64,000 bases of DNA from Hyphomicrobiales bacterium (GCA_003169835.1 PNAI01000020.1:62163-126162), one strand, 5' to 3'; shown: positions 7,439-17,435, counted from the first letter of the stretch. The notes: a model not told the origin generated them from the letters alone. Numbers and translations are program-made.

Positions 7439-8824
7439 TCACCGCGGGTCGTTGATCCTACCTTGGAACAAGATCGCGCCGGTCGAGTCATCGACCAGAT
7501 AGAACAGGAACGGTCGGTCCACCCGGAAAGGCTCAGGCGTCACAGGCATGGCGGCCGTCGGCACCATCACGACGGCGGTCGCAGCGGCCGCTTCGGTGCC
7601 CTCCTCTTCCACCTCGATGACGGCACGGTGCACGATCTGGCCGATCATCAAGCCATCTTTTCCCGAAGGCTTTCCAGTCATGCCGGAAAAATCCGCACGC
7701 GCGCGATCGAACGGCAGGATCAGTCCCGCCTGCTGGAACGGCCCTACCAGTTCGGCTTTGTAAGTTGCCTTGAAGCGCGGCAGCGCCAGTTCCACCCGTT
7801 TGAACGGTGCCCTTTGCACGTCCGCAAGCAGCTTCGACACGCCCTCCGCATCAAGCCGCTGTCCGAGTTCGCGCACCCCGTTGACGCGCTCTGGCACGAC
7901 GACAACCATGCTGAGCAAGCGCACGACATACGGAAGCCTGATGGCCCGGAACCCCGGGTACATCATCACGACATAAGAGCCGGTCTGATGCATCGTCGGC
8001 ACTTGCACTTTGGCCGACGGCGAGAGGTTAAAGTCTTCGTCCTTAGTGTTCGGCTTCTTGAAGGTCGAAAGCCACGCCGCCTTGAAATATACCGCGTTGA
8101 GCAGCACGGCCGGGGCGCTTGGATCGAGACGGTCCAAAATCTTGTCGATTTTTCCTTCGGTCTTGCGATTGACCCACGCGTTGACATCGGCGAGTTGGGC
8201 ATCCTTGAAAACTTCGGCCGCGTATTTGTCCTTAAGCAGCGCCACGTAGTCCGGCGACACCACGCCGCCGGCACCAGCTTTTGTGAGCATCAGCGCGTTG
8301 GCGATCGTAAGTTTCGCGGACGGTGGGAATTTCGCAGGACCGGTGCATTGGCTGCCCTCGAGTCGCATTGGAAACGGACAGTTGCCTTGCGCCGTGCGCG
8401 GCCCCTTGCACATGCGGCCGTCCAAGCTCATGCCCGCGGGGCATTCCGGTGGGACTGCGCTCTTGTCGTACCCATTGAGTATCGCGAGGGCGCTGGCGTT
8501 GGCGGCCTCCATCGCCGCGCGCGGCATACCGAGCTTGAGCACCGCCGCCATTTGCTTTTCGGTCTCCCCGCGCGCGCCGGAGAGCGCCATCGCCATGGCG
8601 GTCCCGATCGAATAAGGCGAGAACACGATGTTGCCCGGCGCGCTTGCGAATTGCCGAAACAGCTCTTGGCCGGAAGCATTGTATGCGGTGGTCAACGCCT
8701 GCTCTTGCGCCAGCGCGACTCGCGGGGCGAGCACGGCGATCAAGACGAATGCCAAGACGAATGCCAAGACGAATGCAATGAATCGTGCCGGGCGCCAACT
8801 CACGCGCCTTCGAAATGTGCTCAT
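7439..8824 (-). CDS. Secreted serpin (serine protease inhibitor family)
   Basis: Serpins trap serine or cysteine proteases by cleavage of a reactive-centre loop that inserts into a beta sheet. The 461-residue protein has a hydrophobic signal peptide (residues 1-39), the serpin core from GNIVFSPYSIGTAMAM, NAVYFKAAW, and PFLFYLVDDSTGAILFQGRI at the C-terminus. The hinge EEEGTEAAAAT (about 406-416) matches the inhibitory consensus, which predicts Thr423-Ala424 as the scissile bond. An insertion at about 127-162 contains four cysteines. The start at 8824 follows a purine-rich GGGGAGGGATGG site. It lies opposite to its neighbours, between radA and cvpA. Confidence 0.9.
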   Translation of the reverse strand: MSTFRRRVSWRPARFIAFVLAFVLAFVLIAVLAPRVALAQEQALTTAYNASGQELFRQFASAPGNIVFSPYSIGTAMAMALSGARGETEKQMAAVLKLGMPRAAMEAANASALAILNGYDKSAVPPECPAGMSLDGRMCKGPRTAQGNCPFPMRLEGSQCTGPAKFPPSAKLTIANALMLTKAGAGGVVSPDYVALLKDKYAAEVFKDAQLADVNAWVNRKTEGKIDKILDRLDPSAPAVLLNAVYFKAAWLSTFKKPNTKDEDFNLSPSAKVQVPTMHQTGSYVVMMYPGFRAIRLPYVVRLLSMVVVVPERVNGVRELGQRLDAEGVSKLLADVQRAPFKRVELALPRFKATYKAELVGPFQQAGLILPFDRARADFSGMTGKPSGKDGLMIGQIVHRAVIEVEEEGTEAAAATAVVMVPTAAMPVTPEPFRVDRPFLFYLVDDSTGAILFQGRINDPR

Positions 8825-9154
8825 CCATCCCTCCCCTAAGTCCACCGCATCCATACCACCGCGCCATACCGGCCGTTCCATGATTGAGGCGGGGCGGAAA
8901 CGTGGCCGGGACTTGAACCGGCGATGAACAGCCGGCTCGGCAACGCACGCGCCATGACGGATGACGCCGCATTCGGCGGCGGCTATACAATGGGCCCGCG
9001 TCCTGGGCGAGCCAGGGTACGAATAATTAATCTGTTGGGCCAAGGATCGCAGGCACTTGCCCCGGGACCCTGCGTAAACATTAAGGTGTGGCGTCAGAGT
9101 TCGATTCGACCTGCGCGTTGCAGCCCGTAGTCAAAGGCGGAACCAGACGAACCC
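8825..9154. other. 330-bp gene-free stretch upstream of serpin and cvpA
   Basis: This is the divergent intergenic region that must hold both promoters. I see a short stem CCTGG-GCGAG-CCAGG near 9001-9016 and AT-rich sequence at 9019-9034, but no convincing -35/-10 pair. Around 8895-8935 the minus strand contains GGTTCAAGTCCC, like a tRNA T-arm, but no cloverleaf can be built. Confidence 0.3.
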
Positions 9155-9835
9155 ATGCCGATCACCTGGCTAGATCTGCTCCTGCTCGCCATCATGCTGG
9201 TATCGGGCCTGCTCGCCATGATCCGCGGAGTCATGCGCGAGGTGCTCTCGGTTGCAGCCTGGGCAAGCGCAGCGGCGGCCACTATTTTGCTCTATGAAAG
9301 GCTTCTGCCGTTCGCCGAAGCCAATCTCGGCGCCGGCACGCTTGCCAAGGTGACGGTGATTCTCGGAGTCTTCCTTCTCACGCTGCTGATTGCTTCCATT
9401 GCCACCGCGCGAATCTCCAACATGGTGCTCGACAGCCGAATCGGCGCGCTCGATCGCTCTCTCGGATTCGTGTTCGGTCTAGCGCGCGGGCTGCTGATCG
9501 TGGTCGTGGCGTTTTATCTGTTTGCCTGGTTTGTGCCCGCCAACAAGCTGCCGGAGGGCATTCGTGACGCCAAGTCCCGCGAGGCGCTGCAGGCGACCGG
9601 CCAGTGGATGGTCTCCCTTTTGCCACAGGACATGGATAATTATCTATCAAGCCTGATCTCGTCGGTGTTCAAGAAACCGAAAGGCGGCGCCGACCCGGAT
9701 TCGCCGGATGCCACGCCAGGACGGCGTTCTGACCGCGCGCCGGCGCGCGGAGCTGGCGGAAACAAAGAGCAAGCGCCATATGAGCGAGCCGACCGGGTCG
9801 ACATGCAGCAGTTGATTCAGAGCACGAGACAATAG
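9155..9835 (+). CDS. cvpA: CvpA family membrane protein
   Basis: CvpA-family proteins are inner-membrane proteins named for colicin V production; their exact biochemical role is unsettled. The 226-residue protein begins with the family signature MPITWLDLLLLAIMLVSG and has four hydrophobic helices within residues 1-130, including the RIGALDRSLGFVFGLARG segment. A polar, proline- and arginine-rich cytoplasmic tail follows. It lies 40 bp upstream of purF, the common pairing in proteobacteria, so it may be co-transcribed with it. Confidence 0.9.
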   Translation: MPITWLDLLLLAIMLVSGLLAMIRGVMREVLSVAAWASAAAATILLYERLLPFAEANLGAGTLAKVTVILGVFLLTLLIASIATARISNMVLDSRIGALDRSLGFVFGLARGLLIVVVAFYLFAWFVPANKLPEGIRDAKSREALQATGQWMVSLLPQDMDNYLSSLISSVFKKPKGGADPDSPDATPGRRSDRAPARGAGGNKEQAPYERADRVDMQQLIQSTRQ

Positions 9836-9875
9836 TACACGAGTACAGAGCGCACGGGGGTCGAAGGACCAGACG

Positions 9876-11351
9876 ATGGACCAGGCCGAGCTGCCCGATC
9901 TCGATCTAGACCTCAACTCCGATCGCCTGCGCGAAGAATGCGGCGTCTTCGGCATCTTCGGCCATCCCGACGCCGCAGCCATCACAGCCCTTGGTCTCCA
10001 CGCGCTCCAGCATCGCGGACAGGAAGCCGCCGGCATCGTCTCCTTCGACGGCAAGCGCTTCCATTCCGAACGCCGGCTCGGCCTGGTCGGCGACAATTTC
10101 TCCCGCCGCGAGGTGATCGACCGACTGCCCGGCACATCCGCCATCGGCCATGTGCGCTATTCCACCACCGGCGAGACCATCCTGCGCAACGTGCAGCCGC
10201 TGTTCGCCGAACTTGAGGGCGGCGGCTTCGCCATCGGCCACAACGGCAATCTCACGAATGGGCTCACCGTGCGCCGCAATCTCGTCCGCGAAGGCGCGAT
10301 GATGCAGTCCACCACCGATACCGAGGTGATGCTGCATCTGGTCGCGCGTGCGCGGCGCAACCGTTTTGTCGACAAATTCATCGAAGCCCTGCGTCAGATC
10401 GAAGGCGCCTACTCATTCGTCGCACTGACCAACAAGAAGCTCATCGGCGCGCGCGATCCGCTCGGCATAAGGCCGCTGGTCCTGGGCAAACTCGACGGCT
10501 ACCCGATCCTGGCGTCGGAGACCTGCGCACTCGACATCATTGGCGCGAAATACGTCCGCGATATCGAAAACGGCGAAGTGCTGGTGCTCGACGAAGAAGG
10601 CGCACACATCCACAAGCCCTTCCCGCCGATGGCGGCGCGGCCGTGCATCTTCGAATACATCTACTTCGCGCGGCCAGATTCCATCGTTGGCGGCCGCCCG
10701 GTCTACGATGTGCGCAAAAAATCGGGCGCAGAGCTCGCACGCGAGGCGCCCGCTGCGGCCGACGTGATCGTACCGGTGCCCGACTCCGGCGTGCCGGCGG
10801 CCATCGGCTTCGCGCAGGCATCCGGGATTCCATACGAGCTCGGCATCATCCGCAATCACTATGTCGGGCGCACCTTCATCGAGCCGACGCAGCACATCCG
10901 CCAGCTCGGCGTACGCTTAAAGCACAGCGCCAACCGTGCCGTGGTGGCGGGCAAGCGCATCGTGCTGGTGGATGACTCAATCGTACGCGGCACCACATCG
11001 ACCAAGATCGTGCAGATGATGCGCGAGGCCGGCGCCAAGGAAGTGCATTTCCGCATCGCCTCGCCCCCGATCACGCATCCCGATTACTACGGCATCGACA
11101 CGCCCGAGCGCGATAAACTGCTCGCCGCCACTCACGATCTCGAAGGCATGCGCAAATTCATCGGCGCGGATTCGCTTGCGTTCCTCTCGGTGTCCGGCAT
11201 CTATCGCGCCATGGGCGTCGAGGCGCGCGATCCGGTTCGCCCGCAATTCACCGATCATTGCTTTACCGGCGAATATCCAACCAACCTCACCGACCAGACC
11301 GGCCAGCAGAGTCAGCCGCGGCAATTGTCGCTGCTCGCGGAAGCGGGCTGA
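9876..11351 (+). CDS. purF: Amidophosphoribosyltransferase
   Basis: PurF catalyses the first committed step of purine synthesis, making phosphoribosylamine from PRPP and glutamine. The N-terminal nucleophile glutaminase begins at Cys22 ([10 protein letters not shown]), so a propeptide of about 21 residues is presumably removed. The phosphoribosyltransferase domain has the PRPP motif [14 protein letters not shown]. The 491-residue length is normal. The guaA and guaB genes for later purine steps are also in this window. Confidence 0.97.
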   Translation: MDQAELPDLDLDLNSDRLREECGVFGIFGHPDAAAITALGLHALQHRGQEAAGIVSFDGKRFHSERRLGLVGDNFSRREVIDRLPGTSAIGHVRYSTTGETILRNVQPLFAELEGGGFAIGHNGNLTNGLTVRRNLVREGAMMQSTTDTEVMLHLVARARRNRFVDKFIEALRQIEGAYSFVALTNKKLIGARDPLGIRPLVLGKLDGYPILASETCALDIIGAKYVRDIENGEVLVLDEEGAHIHKPFPPMAARPCIFEYIYFARPDSIVGGRPVYDVRKKSGAELAREAPAAADVIVPVPDSGVPAAIGFAQASGIPYELGIIRNHYVGRTFIEPTQHIRQLGVRLKHSANRAVVAGKRIVLVDDSIVRGTTSTKIVQMMREAGAKEVHFRIASPPITHPDYYGIDTPERDKLLAATHDLEGMRKFIGADSLAFLSVSGIYRAMGVEARDPVRPQFTDHCFTGEYPTNLTDQTGQQSQPRQLSLLAEAG

Positions 11352-11450
11352 ACAAGGCTCCCTGACCAAGGTTTGGCAATTTCTTTGCCCAAACTCACCT
11401 CGTCCGCTTTCACGCTGAAGCAGACATCGTGCATTTGCAGCAGGGTCGAA

Positions 11451-11470
11451 AATGACCCGAAGCGGTCATT
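11451..11470. terminator. Hairpin between convergent purF and Bug receptor genes
   Basis: AATGACC, a CGAAGC loop and GGTCATT form a perfect 7-bp stem in the 173-bp gap between two convergent genes. It is preceded by an overlapping GGGTCGAAAATGACCC stem. There is no T-run, so a bidirectional terminator role is only suggested by position. Confidence 0.3.
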
Positions 11471-11524
11471 GCTGTGATGCAGTTCTGACGGACCGAAAAG
11501 TTATAAACGATAACAAATCATGGC

Positions 11525-12502
11525 TCACTCGGGCTTGATGTTGGCAGCCCGAATCACCTTTCCCCACTTCTCCGTTTCGCTGGCGAGAAGCGCGCGAAAG
11601 TCGGCAGGCGAACCTGTAAGAACCATGCCGCCCAGGTCGGCAATACGCGCCTCGATTTTGGCATCAGCGAGGGCCGTGTTGATTGCCTTATTGAGCGTAT
11701 CGACAATATCCGCCGGAGTGTTCCTAGGTGTGCCGATGCCAAACAGCGAAATCGCCTCATAACCCGGCACAAATTCGTTTACGGCCGGAATGTCCGGCAA
11801 CGCTTTCGAGCGCGTCGTCGTGGATACCGCCAATGCGCGCAATTTTCCGGTTCTCAAATAGTCGATCGATCCCGCAATCCCAGTGAACAAAATCTGCACA
11901 TGTCCCGCAAGCAGATCGGTCAGTGCTGGTACCGCGCCGCGGTAGGGCACGTGAACCAGATCGACTCCGGTCATCATCTTCAGCATCTCGCCGGACAGAT
12001 GGCCTATGCTCCCGTTGCCGGGTGATGCCATGGTGGTTTTGCCGGGATTGGCTTTGGCCAAGGCAATTAATTCGGGAAATGTCCTAGCCGGAACCGATGG
12101 GTTCGCCAGCATGACTTGAGGTTGCCGAATTATGCTCGCAACCGGCGCGATATCGCGCATGAAATTGAAATTGAGCTTTTGGTAGAGCGTCGCGTTGATC
12201 GTTTCCGACGAACTGACCAGCAAGAGCGTGTGCCCATCGGGTGGCGCGTGCACCACGGTCTCGGTGGCAATCTTGGCGGCGGCCCCGGGTCGATTCTCGA
12301 TGACGAATGACTGACCAAGCCGCTCGGACAGCCATTGGCCTATCATGCGGGCGACGATATCGGTCGATCCACCGGCCGTAAATCCGACAACGATGCGCAC
12401 CGGCCGCGTCGGATAGATTTCGGCTCTTGCCATGCGCGAGACGGCTGGCAACGCGGCTACGCCCGCAAACAGACGCAGAAATTGCCTACGGAGAATTCTC
12501 AT
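11525..12502 (-). CDS. Bug-family extracytoplasmic solute receptor (tripartite tricarboxylate transport type)
   Basis: Bug receptors are periplasmic binding proteins for carboxylates or other small anions, usually working with TctA/TctB membrane proteins, which are absent here. The 325-residue protein has a signal sequence with a twin-arginine-like LRRQFLRL stretch. It then has the family motifs YPTRPVRIVVGFTAGGSTD, ENRPGAA, ASPGNGSIGHL and VPYRGAVPALTDLLAGHV. The start at 12502 follows an AAGAGGG site. The gene is divergent from a LysR regulator, which probably controls it. Confidence 0.9.
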   Translation of the reverse strand: MRILRRQFLRLFAGVAALPAVSRMARAEIYPTRPVRIVVGFTAGGSTDIVARMIGQWLSERLGQSFVIENRPGAAAKIATETVVHAPPDGHTLLLVSSSETINATLYQKLNFNFMRDIAPVASIIRQPQVMLANPSVPARTFPELIALAKANPGKTTMASPGNGSIGHLSGEMLKMMTGVDLVHVPYRGAVPALTDLLAGHVQILFTGIAGSIDYLRTGKLRALAVSTTTRSKALPDIPAVNEFVPGYEAISLFGIGTPRNTPADIVDTLNKAINTALADAKIEARIADLGGMVLTGSPADFRALLASETEKWGKVIRAANIKPE

Positions 12503-12569
12503 AGCGCCCTCTTCGGTCCTGAGGCGCGAGTGTTGGATCGCGGGCAATTCCGTGCGCCCTGCCGTGGAG

Positions 12570-12631
12570 GATAGTAGATGCTATCATAAGCGAATAATAT
12601 TATTTTGCTATGAGGTCATATACATTCATAG
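12570..12631. promoter_or_regulatory. Divergent Bug/LysR promoter region with several palindromes
   Basis: Between the two divergent starts lie GATAG-N6-CTATC (12570-12585), a perfect 12-bp AATAATATTATT (12593-12604) and CTATGA-N12-TCATAG (12608-12631). Such A/T-rich dyads fit LysR-type regulator binding sites, which follow T-N11-A. Which one is the operator cannot be told from sequence alone. Confidence 0.45.
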
Positions 12632-12643
12632 ATGGGAGGGAAA

Positions 12644-13585
12644 ATGCAATTGAGTGATCGCATCGGTAAGCGCATCAAGCTGCAAGATGTCCATATCCTA
12701 ATGGCCGTTGTGCAAGCGGGCAGCATGGGGAAGGCAGCGCGCTACTTGAACACCTCCCAGCCCAATATTTCAAAATCGATTGCGGACCTAGAGCAAGCGC
12801 TCGGCGTCCGCTTGCTCGATCGACACCACCGGGGAATTGCGCCAACGCAATACGGACGTGCGCTACTCGATGGCGGAGCCGCTGTATTTGATGAACTGCG
12901 GCAAACGGTGAAGAACATCGAGTTTCTTGCCGACCCAACATCAGGGGAAGTGCGAGTGGGCTGCAATCCTTTTCTCGCGGCCAGCTTTGTTTCGGCCGTT
13001 GTTGACCAGCTCTCGCGTTGTCATCCGCGCATAATATTCCGTCTCGTGACTGCCTATGCCGAGACACTGCACCGTGAACTGATCGAGCGTAATGTTGATC
13101 TTCTGATCACAAGGAAATCAGGCCTCATTGTCGACGAGCAATTGGATTACGAATTCCTCTTCGATGATACATATTCAATTGTGACGGGCGCGCGAAATCC
13201 GTGGGCTCGGCAGCCTAAAATTGAGCTAGCTGAATTGGTGAACGAGTCTTGGGTGCTGCCACCGCCGGAAAGTGTGCTCGGTTTGGTAGCGACGAGGGCA
13301 TTCCGTGCAAGCAGGCTCGATTACCCGCGGACGACCGTGATCGCCGAACCCGCGGAGGTGCGGATGAGTTTGCTGGCAACTGGGCGATTTATTTCAATTT
13401 TTCCGGACTCCGTAATGAGATTTTCTGGCAGACGAAAAGAGCTGAAGGTCTTGCCTGTTAAACAGTCTCTCGGCCGCATGCCGGTAGGAATCGTAACCCT
13501 GAAGAACCGCACGATCAGCCCGATCGCCCAACAATTCATAGACAGGTCACGTGACGTCGCCAGGACTATCGTCAAAGGAGCATGA
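12644..13585 (+). CDS. LysR-family transcriptional regulator
   Basis: This 313-residue regulator has the N-terminal winged helix-turn-helix (KLQDVHILMAVVQAGSMGKA, then SQPNISKSIADLEQALGVRLLDR split over residues ~40-65). A periplasmic-binding-protein-like effector domain follows from about residue 95. The ATG at 12644 is chosen because GGGAGGG lies just upstream; an earlier ATG at 12632 would overlap that ribosome site. Divergent placement next to the Bug receptor suggests local control with the transported compound or its metabolite as effector. Confidence 0.9.
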   Translation: MQLSDRIGKRIKLQDVHILMAVVQAGSMGKAARYLNTSQPNISKSIADLEQALGVRLLDRHHRGIAPTQYGRALLDGGAAVFDELRQTVKNIEFLADPTSGEVRVGCNPFLAASFVSAVVDQLSRCHPRIIFRLVTAYAETLHRELIERNVDLLITRKSGLIVDEQLDYEFLFDDTYSIVTGARNPWARQPKIELAELVNESWVLPPPESVLGLVATRAFRASRLDYPRTTVIAEPAEVRMSLLATGRFISIFPDSVMRFSGRRKELKVLPVKQSLGRMPVGIVTLKNRTISPIAQQFIDRSRDVARTIVKGA

Positions 13586-13770
13586 TGTCCGTTCCTGGCA
13601 CATTTCGTCGCCGCGGACGACTTCCGCTTTCGGCGTATAGCGACAATCGCCAGTTGCTTCATGTGTTGGCGCAACGAGGCAATTCTGCTTAGATCGCGGA
13701 TGATTTCTTCTTCCTAAGCTGCGCGCTGTTCAGCGGCGCGGCGCGAAGGATGATGCGGCAAAGTTTGCGA

Positions 13771-14511
13771 ATGACCAAACCCCTCTCCTCCCGCATCGCG
13801 CTCGTCACCGGCGCTTCTCGCGGCATCGGATACGCCACGGCGCTGGCGCTCGCGCACGCAGGCGCGCATATCGTTGCGACCGCGCGCACCGTCGGCGGGC
13901 TTGAGGAACTCGACGACGCCATCAAGTCGGCAGGCAGCACGGCGACGCTAGTACCGCTCGACCTGCGCGATCACGAAGGCATCGCGCGGCTCGCCACCGC
14001 GCTCGATGAACGCTACCACAAGCTGGATATCTTGATTGGCAACGCCGGCATCGGCGGGCCGTCTTCACCGCTCGATCACGTGCAGCCGAAAGACTGGGAC
14101 GAAGTCTTGGCCGTCAACGTGACCGCCAACTGGCAGCTCATCCGCTATTTTAATCCGCTGCTGCAGAAATCCGACGCCGCGCGCGTGGTGTTCGTGACAT
14201 CCGGCGCATCCGCGCTCGCGCGCGCCTATCGCGGCCCTTACTCCGCCTCCAAGGCCGCCATCGAAGCGCTCGCGCGCACCTATGCCGCTGAAAACGCTTC
14301 GACCAATGTGCGCGTCAATCTGCACTCGCCCGGGCCCACACGTACGCGTTTGCGCGCCACCGTCATGCCGAGCGAAAATCCCATGACGCTGCCCACGGCC
14401 GAAGATGTCGCAGCGACGATCTTGCCGCTATGCCTGCCGAGTTTTCAGGACACCGGAAAATTCTACGACTTCCGCGCCGGCAAGCTGATGTCGTTCCGCG
14501 CGCCGGCGTGA
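13771..14511 (+). CDS. SDR-family oxidoreductase
   Basis: This is a short-chain dehydrogenase/reductase of about 246 residues. The NAD(P)-binding motif TGASRGIG is at the N-terminus, NAG in IGNAGIGG, and the catalytic Ser and YxxxK in TSGASALARAYRGPYSASKA. The C-terminus is FYDFRAGKLMSFRAPA. The start is uncertain: ATG codons at 13750 and 13753 lie right against GAAGGA. I prefer 13771 because remembered relatives begin MTKPL. Substrate is unknown. Confidence 0.85.
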   Translation: MTKPLSSRIALVTGASRGIGYATALALAHAGAHIVATARTVGGLEELDDAIKSAGSTATLVPLDLRDHEGIARLATALDERYHKLDILIGNAGIGGPSSPLDHVQPKDWDEVLAVNVTANWQLIRYFNPLLQKSDAARVVFVTSGASALARAYRGPYSASKAAIEALARTYAAENASTNVRVNLHSPGPTRTRLRATVMPSENPMTLPTAEDVAATILPLCLPSFQDTGKFYDFRAGKLMSFRAPA

Positions 14512-14714
14512 GAGTCGAGGCTCGGCTGAACTCCGCAATGTGCCAGAACGCGACATTTTGTTGCACATCTTAGCCGAACGAAGACTGAAATAGCGTAAAG
14601 ATGCGCGACTTGTGGCCCTATTGATTCCCGGCAAATAATTGAACAAACTTGCCTTTCAACCTGTTTCGTCCGACCCTGCATCAGTACTTTGCTGTCATTC
14701 GCTTGGGTGAGGTT

Positions 14715-16004
14715 ATGCGTAAGATTGGTTGGGCGGCGCCGATTTTGGTAACTCTTGCGATTTATTCATGCGCAAACGCAAGAGCGCAGAGCAAACCTCC
14801 TGCCAGCGGATCGACGGCAAGTGCGCTAGAACCTCATTGGAACCACAACGGTTCCATTGTTTCCTTCGTTACCGATGGCCCGAAGCAGAAAATATTTTAT
14901 GACACGCCGCGAATTGGATTGATGGACGCCGGCGTGAAGCCCGGAACATTGCTGTTCGAAGGTCGAAGAAATGGACAGACCTGGGTTGGCACGGCCTACC
15001 AGTTTTATCGTACGTGCAAGTCGCGAGGCTATCAGGTCGGCGGGAATACCAGCGACGACCTGAAACAGATCACCCTGAAGGGAAAAGCTCCGCTGCTGGA
15101 TGCGAACTGCAATGTCACGGGGTCCCGTGACGATGTCTTGATATTTACCGCCAACCAAAGTGCGCCGAGCAAACCGCCTAAGAACACGCCAGTCGCCAGC
15201 GCGCCAACAGCGAGTGCGAGTGCACAAACGCCAAACAGCACGAGCGCAGCAAACAAGCCAGCCGCCGTAAACACAGCAGCGCCAAGTGCGCCACCTGCGA
15301 CCAGCCGAACGCCTGACAAACCGGCCGCAGAACCCAGCAGCGCCAAATCGGGCGATGTCAGCGCACCTAGCAATGCGGTTTCCGGAACCCCGGCCGTTGC
15401 ATCGGGTGAAACTGCAAAAGACAAACAAGCGACGATAAATCTGGGACAACAAGTCTCGACGGTTCAACCGAGCGAGCCCGCAAAAGACAAGCAACCGGCT
15501 GCGCCCCCGCAGAACACTTCAAATGCGGCGAAGAGTGCGGCAACGGCAAGCAGTGCAGCGCCATCCAGCGAACCGGTGAAAGATAAGCAACCTAGCACGA
15601 TCGCGGGCACTGAAAGCGCACCACAAAAATCAGATGTTTCCAATACTGGGAACATTCCGGCACATCAAAACGCAGCAGCGCCACAGAGCGAGCCTACAAA
15701 AGACACTCAAGTGGCCGCGATACCCACAGCGGCTAGCAGCGCCGCCAAGACAGACGATCCAAGCAAAACGAAAAACTCCGCAGCAACTGGCGGAGCCGCA
15801 AGTGATTTGCGCGCCACGATCAAGTCCGAAGTCTCCATCGCCCATGTCGACAAAACGGGAACCTTGATTGAAAACAAGATTGTCCCTACGAACCCGCCTG
15901 AGAAAATGATGGAAATTGTCCTGAAGAACGGGCGCGTTCTCCGCATCGGTAGGGATATTGATACTGAGGCTCTCTTGCAAATTATTTCGTCATTGGAACG
16001 CTAA
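14715..16004 (+). CDS. Exported Ala/Pro/Ser-rich protein with conserved N-terminal domain
   Basis: The 429-residue protein has a signal peptide (MRKIGWAAPILVTLAIYSC...ARA). A compact domain follows at about residues 35-150 (HNGSIVSFVTDGPKQKIFYD, PGTLLFEGRRNGQ) that recurs in exported Hyphomicrobiales proteins of unknown role as I recall. A long low-complexity linker repeats SEPAKDKQP-like units at about 220-350. The C-terminal 30 residues (MMEIVLKNGRVLRIGRDIDT...) resemble the end of IS66 TnpA accessory proteins. The start is chosen from the GGGTGAGG site before the ATG. Function is unknown. Confidence 0.7.
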   Translation: MRKIGWAAPILVTLAIYSCANARAQSKPPASGSTASALEPHWNHNGSIVSFVTDGPKQKIFYDTPRIGLMDAGVKPGTLLFEGRRNGQTWVGTAYQFYRTCKSRGYQVGGNTSDDLKQITLKGKAPLLDANCNVTGSRDDVLIFTANQSAPSKPPKNTPVASAPTASASAQTPNSTSAANKPAAVNTAAPSAPPATSRTPDKPAAEPSSAKSGDVSAPSNAVSGTPAVASGETAKDKQATINLGQQVSTVQPSEPAKDKQPAAPPQNTSNAAKSAATASSAAPSSEPVKDKQPSTIAGTESAPQKSDVSNTGNIPAHQNAAAPQSEPTKDTQVAAIPTAASSAAKTDDPSKTKNSAATGGAASDLRATIKSEVSIAHVDKTGTLIENKIVPTNPPEKMMEIVLKNGRVLRIGRDIDTEALLQIISSLER

Positions 16005-16067
16005 TCGCCGCACAATCGATGGCTTTCCGACTTGTTTTTCCGCGTGCGGCGTGGAGGATATTTTCAA

Positions 16068-17435
16068 TTATTTGCGCTTGCGACCGGCATAAGGATTTGC
16101 CTTTTCCCGCAGCATCAGCCGGATCGGCGTGCCCGGCAGATCGAACTTCTCGCGCATCGCGTTGACCAGATAGCGCAGGTAAGCGTCGGGAACGGCGTCG
16201 GCGCGCGTGCAGAACAGCACGAAGCTCGGCGGGCGGGTCTTCGGCTGGGTGATGTAATTGAGTTTGAGCCTGCGGCCCGAGACCGCGGGCGGCGGATTTT
16301 CATCGAGCGCCTGTTCGAGGAAACGGTTGAGCGCGCGCGTCGGCACCCGCTTGTTCCACACTTTGTGCGCGTCGCACACCGCCTGCATCAACCGGTCCAG
16401 CCCTTCGCCGGTGAGCCCCGAGACACCGACCAGTGGAACACCCTTGAGCTGCGCCAGCCGCCGATCGGCCTCCTCGCGAAGCTTGGCTAACGCGCCCGGC
16501 TTGCGCTCGGCGATATCCCATTTGCTCATGCCCAAAACCAGCGCGCGGCCCTCGCGCTCGACCAGATCGGCAAGCCGCAAGTCTTGATCTTCAAACGTCT
16601 GTTGCGAATCCATCAGCAACACCACCACTTCGGCGAAACGGATGGAGTTGAGCGCGTCTCCGACCGAAAGTTTTTCGACTTTTTCCTGCACCTTCGGCCG
16701 CCGCCGGATCCCTGCGGTGTCGTCGAGACGGAAGGCGCGGCCGCGCCACTCAAGATCGACCGCGATCGCGTCGCGCGTGATCCCGGCCTCCGGACCGGTG
16801 AGCAGCCGCTCCTCGCCGATCAGCCGGTTGATCAGCGTCGACTTGCCAACATTGGGCCGCCCGACCACGGCGACGCGAATAGACCGCATGTCCTCGTCGA
16901 CGAACACGCGCGCTTCCTCTTCGGCCGGTGGCTCGGTCAGCTCCGGCAGCGCTTCGCGCAACGCGTCGAAAAGATCGCCCATGCCCTCGTTATGTTCTGC
17001 GGAGATTCCGATCGGATCGCCCAGCCCAAGCGCGTAGGACTCTAGGCGCCCTGCTTCGCTTGCCCGGCTTTCGCATTTGTTGGCGACAAGGATCGTCGGC
17101 TTGCCCGCACGACGCACCAGCTCCGCGAAGGTGCGGTCGGCAGACGTCAACCCGACGCGCGCATCGATGAGAAAAAACACTGCGTCAGCTGATTTAAGCG
17201 CGAGCTTGGTCTGCGCCAGCATGCGTCCGACGAGACTTTCCGCGCTGCCTTCGTCGAGGCCCGCGGTATCGATCACCTTGAAACGAAGGTCGCCCAGACG
17301 CCCCTCGCCTTCGCGCCGGTCGCGCGTGACGCCGGGCTGATCGTCGACCAGCGCGGAGCGCCGGCCGACCAGCCGATTGAACAGCGTCGATTTGCCGACG
17401 TTCGGCCGGCCGATAATCGCGATCGTGAAACTCAT
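16068..17435 (-). CDS. der: Ribosome biogenesis GTPase Der (EngA)
   Basis: Der is a double GTPase needed for maturation of the 50S subunit. The 455-residue protein has two G domains, each with [10 protein letters not shown] (residues about 8-17 and in the middle), DTAGL and DTAGI switch motifs, and NKCE and SKWD in the guanine-specificity positions. A C-terminal KH-like domain ends in basic residues. It is the last gene of an apparent minus-strand operon with the lipoprotein and the TPR-like protein. Confidence 0.97.
   Translation of the reverse strand: MSFTIAIIGRPNVGKSTLFNRLVGRRSALVDDQPGVTRDRREGEGRLGDLRFKVIDTAGLDEGSAESLVGRMLAQTKLALKSADAVFFLIDARVGLTSADRTFAELVRRAGKPTILVANKCESRASEAGRLESYALGLGDPIGISAEHNEGMGDLFDALREALPELTEPPAEEEARVFVDEDMRSIRVAVVGRPNVGKSTLINRLIGEERLLTGPEAGITRDAIAVDLEWRGRAFRLDDTAGIRRRPKVQEKVEKLSVGDALNSIRFAEVVVLLMDSQQTFEDQDLRLADLVEREGRALVLGMSKWDIAERKPGALAKLREEADRRLAQLKGVPLVGVSGLTGEGLDRLMQAVCDAHKVWNKRVPTRALNRFLEQALDENPPPAVSGRRLKLNYITQPKTRPPSFVLFCTRADAVPDAYLRYLVNAMREKFDLPGTPIRLMLREKANPYAGRKRK

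Noticed and set aside
8890-8940. tRNA-like T-arm on the minus strand (GGTTCAAGTCCC)
   Set aside because: The 5-bp T-stem does not pair properly around a 7-base loop, and no anticodon or acceptor stems can be built.
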